Under the pieces are notes generated by a model. The model saw only the letters and a program-made list of their open reading frames with translations, did not search any database and had not been told where the DNA came from. Below, one piece after another: positions 58,501 to 64,000 of a stretch of 64,000 nt of DNA (positions are counted from its first letter, which is position 1; every line of letters begins with the position of its first letter). This stretch comes from Buddleja alternifolia (taxonomy: Eukaryota; Streptophyta; Magnoliopsida; Lamiales; Scrophulariaceae): contig CM033399.1 in NCBI GenBank assembly GCA_019426215.1, forward strand, positions 18,963,009 through 19,027,008, in the 5' to 3' direction. The translations under genes and the position numbers were made by a program.

Positions 58501-58902
58501 CAATGATCCTTTGAAAATCAACAAAAACTATTATTGTTTTTCCCCTCACTAATTTATCATTTGGGTCTAAAAACTATTTTGAGAAACTTGCACACAAGCA
58601 CTGGCACTCACTAAGCCTTTGCTTACGTATTTTGTTTCATTCCTTCCTTCCAGTTGTAGGTGAGTTGAGCAATGAGACTAGTTGGAGGATAACAGGAATA
58701 GACATAGACGATCCAAGAGGTAAAAACTGGTAGTTTTATTCAAGGATATTAAGTTACTTCGTGATGCGGATGATAGTTTCAGGAGTAGGACCCTAAGATA
58801 CATTGATAAAAATTGGGTCCATGTTTGGAATTGGAACTACAGCTACGATAGACTTATGTATTCAAGTTGGGTCTTTTATGACCCAATCATCGGGGCGTGA
58901 CA
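55574..58902 (+). repeat. 5' LTR of LARD-like gypsy (3.33 kb)
   Basis: Starts TGATACCCCTATTTTCAGCC, ends CATCGGGGCGTGACA. Contains TA microsatellites at about 56119-56140 and 57439-57468, a 24-bp repeat over a TATA box near 58235, and a G/C-richer section at 57880-58200. Small ORFs look accidental. Confidence 0.85.
58223..58295 (+). promoter_or_regulatory. 24-bp repeat with TATA, putative LTR promoter
   Basis: Three units of 24 bp start at 58223, 58247 and 58271 (gtcttgtacgtg / gtgttgaacgtg / gtcttgtacgtg, each followed by a T/A-rich tail). The first tail contains ttatataaaca, a plausible TATA box about 665 bp before the LTR end. ACGTG is a core bound by plant bZIP and bHLH factors. Promoter role is an inference. 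Confidence 0.5.
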
Positions 58903-58905
58903 GAG

Positions 58906-58917
58906 TGGTATCAGAGC
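58906..58917 (+). other. Primer binding site of LARD-like gypsy
   Basis: TGGTATCAGAGC, a perfect tRNA-Met primer site, three bases after the LTR end. Confidence 0.95.
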
Positions 58918-61900
58918 TTGGGCTAATGCCTGAGCTACACCGGGATAAGATCTTCGGACTGTGGAGTGTAATGGATTCTAAGTTAAGCTAATGATATTGA
59001 GGGATGAATGTTGATAAAATGTTAGTTCGGTGCGGTAGAATCGTATTACATCAATGATAAGGATGCATTTGATATGTCTTTCCACTAAACCAAGATGAGT
59101 TCTTTGGATTAATTGGTAATTTGAAGAAGGACATGTTATGCCTAATGACTGGAAAGTAATAGGTTGTGTTTGATTGAAGACAATTCTTATATCCTGGATA
59201 AATAATAGAATAAGTATACAAGGATTGACATGACAACGGAGTTTGACTAAGTATGAATCTCAAATAGCAAGTATTACAATATGGTGTCAATAGTTATCGT
59301 TACTATCACGATGAGTGCGTTGAATTAATTTATCTCATTGAACTCATATAGTTCCTTGGCTTTAGATCGTGCTCCCCACTCTTTACCCTCTTGGGTAAAA
59401 TGTCATTTTCTAATTCAGTGAAGCATAATCATTGTTGCACCTTGCCAAATGGGTTCCTATCACGTAAAACAATTGATATTGTCGATGGTCCTTTTGTTTA
59501 CGAAGCAAAGCTAGAGTTACAAAGGCCAATCTAGAAGATCGCAGTGGGTAATAGCATTGAGACGATGACAGCTTCTATTACGAGGAAGAGAAGTAAGATG
59601 ACTTTTGGAGGCGAATTTGCACGGTAAATAATGCTCCGTATCGAAGAATGGATCCGCATCGAGTCGTTCAAGCCACTTCAATGTTAAGTCAGGAAAAAAA
59701 AAAAAACTGACATAGTGAATGCGGATTGCTTCATCTCGTCCTGCTATACTACTCAATCTTTTGTCCTGTAACGATCGTGTGTAGTGAGAGGTAAACATGT
59801 TAGGAATGAACTTTTAGGTTGATTCTCCTTGCTTCATAGAAGATGAAGGATTTCTATTCGCCAACATAGATATACTTTCCCTATCCCTTTCTCGTACCTC
59901 TGTTGAAACAAATTTTTATGGATCCATGCTTCTTTGTTATGTTTGGGAATCTAGTAAACTCCATTATTGAAATTTATGTTCCTTTCATAATTGAGAAACT
60001 CTCGTATTCGGAATTCTTTACTATTTATAATTTCATTCTTGAGAGTTTCGCTCCTTGTAATTTATTTTTATATCCTCTTCGGAAACCTCTTGAAATTTTG
60101 TTCTATAATTCTATTCATAAGTTCCATTACCTGTTGAGTTGTTAACCTTTGAGGCGGATTCACTCTTATTATAGACTCATCATTTTGAATTACATTTTTT
60201 ATTCTACTCCAACTGTTGAGACATAATAATTCTCTCTTAATTCGCAATGTCTCTTGATTCCTTCATGTGAAAATTGATGTTTGACTATATTTATGATACT
60301 CAATTGACCAATCCTCTCATAAAACCTTGAGCTTGTAGCTATTTACATTACTCTCATTCATTTTTTTTATACTTTTCTCGATAAACTGTTGCTTAATCCA
60401 TTTACATTGAGTAACTCTTTGAATCCACCGATCTTTCAGCTTTATGTTAGACTTATCTTTCGTCTTTATTCTTGAAGCTCATCCACAAAGTCCCTTATTT
60501 CTTGGATATTGGGATAACAACAATTTTCATTTTAGATCCTTCCTATATCATATAAGGTATGCATTTGCCAATTGAATTACTTATTTCTAAATCTTGATCA
60601 CATATTGAACCACTTTTCCTTGCAAACATTCTCAACTCTTCAATTTATCTATCAATTTGTTCTTTACATTCTATATTTCTCTTTCATCGATTTTATCTAT
60701 TTGAGATTGTTGTTACCACTTTTGACCAATAGATTATTCTTTGAGGATGGTTCATTTTTATCACAGAATCGTCATTTTAAGTCGCGATTTCACTCTACTC
60801 CTATTATTGACTCCTTGTAATTGTCTTTTAATAGTTGTACCCATTGCTCATCCTTTTTTTTTATTTATTTGACAATTTGTCTTAACATTTGTCGATATTC
60901 GAATTACTAATCATCTTCTTTGAGATCTTGAATTTGCAGCCATATAGTCTTAAATGTATGCTTCTTGGATACTCTCTTACATGGAATTTGTCTCCATTCA
61001 AGAAATTCCATATTGTCATCCTATATCCATACTCCTAATTGATCTGAACACCTACATTTTGATCTCGTTATCTTTAAACTTCTCCAAATTGAATCATTTT
61101 CCTTCGTGCAGTTTGAGGTTAAGCAATTCACTTTCTAGGATCGTATGTAGTATGCATTTCCCATCTGAATTGTCTATTTTAACCTTGTCCGAAATTTAAA
61201 TCATCTTTGCCCTGTAACTCTTATTGTGTCTTCTATTCTCAATTGTTGAGAATGTCATCTATATTGTATCTTTCTCCTCCCGTCTATTAGGTCTACGTGA
61301 TATTGTTCGTAACTATAACTTAGTTACAATACTCTTTTGGCCTACATATTATTCTTTGGCTCTCTATAAGATTCCATGGGATGCTTGTATTTGTTTCATT
61401 CAATAAGCTCCTTCCTCGTGGATTGCTATACTTTAGCATTTGAAGACTTCCACATTCTCATCTTCTTAAACCTATTGTTGATTAGTCCAATTACTCATCT
61501 CTAATTGTCGTTCCTTTATTGCCTCAATTAATCTTGTAGCTAATTCATGTACAACAATTGAAATCAAATTCAAGTTCCTCCATCATTCGAGTTAGTTACC
61601 TCTTCAATTGTTTTATGTTATTCTAATAAACTTTACCCTTACTCTCAAGTATCAACCTATGTCGGCGAACCAATTGAAAACACCATTAGTCATTTTATAG
61701 TTGGTAACATTGGTACTGGCTCGAGTGAATAAGTATATGGATTATGAACCAGGAGTAAGAGACAAAGAAAGTTAGCGGCAACCTTTCCGCTTGTATAGCC
61801 ACGACCGAAGTGAATAAACTATCAAAGAGAATGACAGCTATATCGGCCCTTCATTTCTTACCAAACGCAAGCAGAAAATCAAAGATGTGGAGCTCTCTAA

Positions 61901-62581
61901 GAAAACTACAAATGCATCAATCATCGCATAACAAGGGGATCTTCATTTACTCCGATGATTATCCTACAATGATAGTGGAAGATAGAAAAAGGGCAAAACA
62001 GAGAAAACTTACAGCTTCAAGGACGCAGAGGAATATCAACATCTTGGTTCCAAGATAGAGACTTCCAGATCTCGTTAAAGAGCTCCAGTATGTCAAAATT
62101 GAAGTATTTAAACTTTCAACGAGGTCTACACGTAGAGGTGATCTAAGACGCAATCAACAAGATCCAATAATGATCTATAGAACGTGAAAACGTTGAGCTA
62201 TCTGGAGAGCTATATATACAAGTGAAATAGAAAGATCAAATTGAAGATCAGTGATAAAGATTTCAAAGTACCAGTCAAGAAGATTAAAACAAGAAAGCTT
62301 CATTTTGAGATTCAAGATGCTTTGATCTCTAAAGCATATGATGAAACTGGCACACAGGAACTTTGCTCACGCATATGATGTTTCTCGAGTTCTGGGCGAT
62401 GATAGTATTAGTTGGACCCGATGCTCATAATATATCAACACATGTTTTATCTAGTGCAAGAGCAACCATAAAAGGGAAATCTACGTGGATAGTAAACCAG
62501 AAGGTTCATGAACGGAAGAATAAATGCGAAGATACCATCCTCGATTTGTTCTCAAGTGTGAATTTGGGGACCAAATTCTAT
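58918..62581 (+). other. Internal region without gag/pol
   Basis: About 3.7 kb with no gag, protease, RT or integrase block in any frame. The last stretch (62510-62581) resembles the extreme C-terminus of a chromovirus pol just before its purine tract (ILDLFSSVNLGTKFY then stop), so the element probably derives from a coding gypsy by internal deletion. Its central part shows a degenerate repeat of about 592 bp. Confidence 0.7.
60144..61350. repeat. Degenerate ~592-bp tandem repeat in LARD internal region
   Basis: 'tttgagg.ggttc' with the following 'atcattttgaatt' recurs at 60149 and 60741, and 'tatgcattt.cca.ttgaatt' recurs at 60559 and 61152, both with offset about 592. 'gcttgtagctatttacatt' (60328) pairs loosely with 'atttgcagccatatagtc' (60929). 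Similarity is low, so boundaries are approximate. Confidence 0.5.
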
Positions 62582-62597
62582 TAAGGAGGGGAGGGTG
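62582..62597 (+). other. Polypurine tract of LARD-like gypsy
   Basis: 'aaggaggggagggtg' abuts the 3' LTR start TGATACCCC. Confidence 0.9.
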
Positions 62598-63168
62598 TGA
62601 TACCCCTATTTTCAGCCTTGTGGACCCTTTCATATTTATTCGAACGATCAAGAAGAGATTAATACATGGGATAATTAGATTTCGTGATTTATTTGATTTG
62701 ATTGTCTTCTTAGACTAAAGTGAATTAGGTGATACATAAGTGGTTTACTCGATCTTGTGGATATTCTTTAGCATTAAAATTTTGGTAGGCTTACTTGATT
62801 TCGGGCAAAGAAAAGATTCTTCAAAACTTTGAGGATCAAAGTGAAATTATTATAAAGGAAAAGGACCAATATTTGGTGGGCATATATTAAGTAGATTATA
62901 TGTTTTATGACTGAATTGGAAGGTGGATATCAAGTCTAGTGGACTGAACTGCACGTTTCATAAACGTTGGGGTCAAATTGTAAAACAAAAAAATACAAGG
63001 ACCAAATGGAAAATTTTTGGAAGTTAAAGAAAAGCTAGTTGATGAGGAAAAAAAATTGAGGGAGGACACGTAGCTACCTCATTTCTTTTTAAAGGGACAC
63101 CCCACATGTTATAGACACATAAATATATAGATAGCTTATATAGTTATATATATATATATATATATATA
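62598..63168 (+). repeat. 3' LTR of LARD-like gypsy, first 570 bp
   Basis: Identical to 55574-56140 except for one base ('ctttagcatt' against 'ctttggcatt') and the length of a TA run. Similarity ends at the TA microsatellite (63143-63168), beyond which unrelated sequence follows. Confidence 0.9.
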
Positions 63169-64000
63169 CTAGGGAAAAGCAAGAACCGCGCGTTGCGCGG
63201 TCAATAATGCCCAGACTTATATTTAAAAAATGAGTAAAAAAAATTGCATGCAAATGGTAAGTATATAATTTTCAATGGCAATATAAAAAGTGATTAAATA
63301 TCAGTACGTTAAAAAAACAAAATTATTTTGACATCATTATTTTATATAAAATTATTCGTTGATATCCCATTGAAACCCGAATAGATTGTTTTACTTCATA
63401 CACGTGAAAGTTGATAAAACAACATATATAGCACTCCTTAATATCGCTAATCAAAATCAAATACAAATTTTATAGTTCGATAATGTTTCACATAAATAAT
63501 GTTGAACAACAACTTGTTCGGATACACTCGACTCATTTACATCATTATAAATACTATATCAACGTTGATTGGTGGGTCCTAAAGTTAATCATTACAATGA
63601 CCAATGGTGGGTAATCATTATTGATTTTTCTATAATTTTTATTCGATGGGGTGTTAAAGAAAATGGTCATTTACTGTCATCTCCCTCAAAGGAACAACAT
63701 GAAATATAGTTTCACAAATGGAAAAATCGGGTTGTAAATTCCAATCACTACTATAATCAGATAATAATCCACTGTTTTGCCCAGTTTCCATCGTAATTTG
63801 ATGATGAAAATGAAAATAATTTTTGGTTTTCCGATAGGGGTGGTCAGTGGTGGCAAAAACATGGGATTATATATATCTATATATATGGAAGAGAAGACGT
63901 TTCTGGTTTTACTCAGGCTCCTTGTCCTTTAATGTCAAGAGTCGTGTGACTGTGGTCACTTTAATGTCAAGAGTCTTCGTTTCCTTTAATGTCAAGAGAT
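63168..64000 (+). mobile_element. Unclassified, possibly Helitron-like, element (one end)
   Basis: Directly after the TA run comes 'actagggaaaagcaagaa' and then the palindromic CCGCGCGTTGCGCGG (about 63187-63201). Similar GC palindromes near a terminus beside A/T-rich target DNA recur in several plant DNA elements, including Helitrons, but the Helitron TC start is not clear and the other end is outside the window. No ORF. Near the window end 'ctttaatgtcaagag' occurs three times (63927, 63959, 63984). Confidence 0.4.

Larger units (their letters stand above)
55574..63168 (+). mobile_element. Young gypsy-type LARD-like element, 3' LTR truncated
   Basis: Large LTR element with no working gene. 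5' LTR 55574-58902 (3.33 kb; TGATACCCC...GGGGCGTGACA), primer site, 3.7 kb internal region, purine tract, and the start of the 3' LTR at 62598. Over about 570 comparable bases the LTRs differ by one substitution (about 56759 versus... not aligned beyond 63168; the observed difference is at the 'ctttggcatt'/'ctttagcatt' site), so insertion was very recent. It lies in Copia-4 with 'tcctg' as the left candidate duplication; the right one is outside the window. LTR length and termini resemble Tekay/Del chromoviruses (inference). Confidence 0.85.

Noticed and set aside
58906..58917. tRNA gene near TGGTATCAGAGC
   Set aside because: Only the 3'-end complement used for priming is present; there is no cloverleaf around it.
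59900..61406. Series of 60-80-codon hydrophobic ORFs
   Set aside because: T-rich sequence in one frame gives Phe/Leu-rich chance ORFs; no conserved motif, and they lie in the LARD interior.
1..64000. Host protein-coding gene, endogenous pararetrovirus or organellar insert
   Set aside because: Every sizeable ORF with recognisable motifs belongs to gag, pol, LINE ORF2, CACTA proteins or the gypsy antisense gene; no caulimovirus-type or plastid/mitochondrial sequence was recognised.

Overview
This window is plant nuclear DNA, probably from a dicot. It is made almost entirely of transposable elements nested inside one another. The evidence is plant-type Ty1/copia and Ty3/gypsy retrotransposons with tRNA-Met primer sites, a plant L1-type LINE with a C-terminal RNase H, a plant CACTA (En/Spm) DNA transposon, hAT-like and other MITEs, and no convincing host gene, tRNA or rRNA. 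The look is of gene-poor, probably pericentromeric, heterochromatin. The species cannot be named from this sequence alone.

Layout. 1-4141: a decayed Copia fragment (leader, gag, zinc knuckle). 4142-43869: an old LINE whose ORF2 is split by an old Copia (here Copia-1, 5653-41066). Copia-1 has a 5' LTR carrying a hAT MITE, then a degraded pol. Pol is interrupted by a solo LTR (12287-14424, target duplication TATGG) and by a 10.8-kb CACTA (14666-25498) sitting in the RNase H region. The Copia-1 3' LTR starts at 25945, carries a second hAT MITE, and is split by a solo LTR (27241-40257, duplication ATTCA). That solo LTR is split by another TG...CA element (28059-39535, duplication GGTTA), which is split by a young Copia-2 on the minus strand (28679-38246, duplication ATAAC). 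After the nest the LINE resumes at 41067, carries one more solo LTR (42021-42608, duplication CACCA) and ends in a short A-tract.

43870-45643 holds MITEs, including one inserted in a relative. 45644-53508 is a complete but pol-less gypsy element (duplication CATGA) with gag and protease relics on the plus strand and an intron-containing gene on the minus strand. 53520-55573 is the start of another Copia (short LTR, gag, protease). It is interrupted by a very young gypsy-type element with 3.3-kb LTRs and no coding capacity (from 55574). The 3' LTR of that element breaks at a TA microsatellite near 63168, where a sequence with a GC palindrome, possibly Helitron-like, begins and runs off the window.

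Nothing here forms a working host pathway. The useful content is the order of insertions, fixed by target-site duplications. LTR divergence by eye is about 0.5% for Copia-2, about 0.2% over the visible part for the 55574 element, and above 10% for Copia-1 and the 45644 gypsy. All alignments, coordinates and counts were made by eye.
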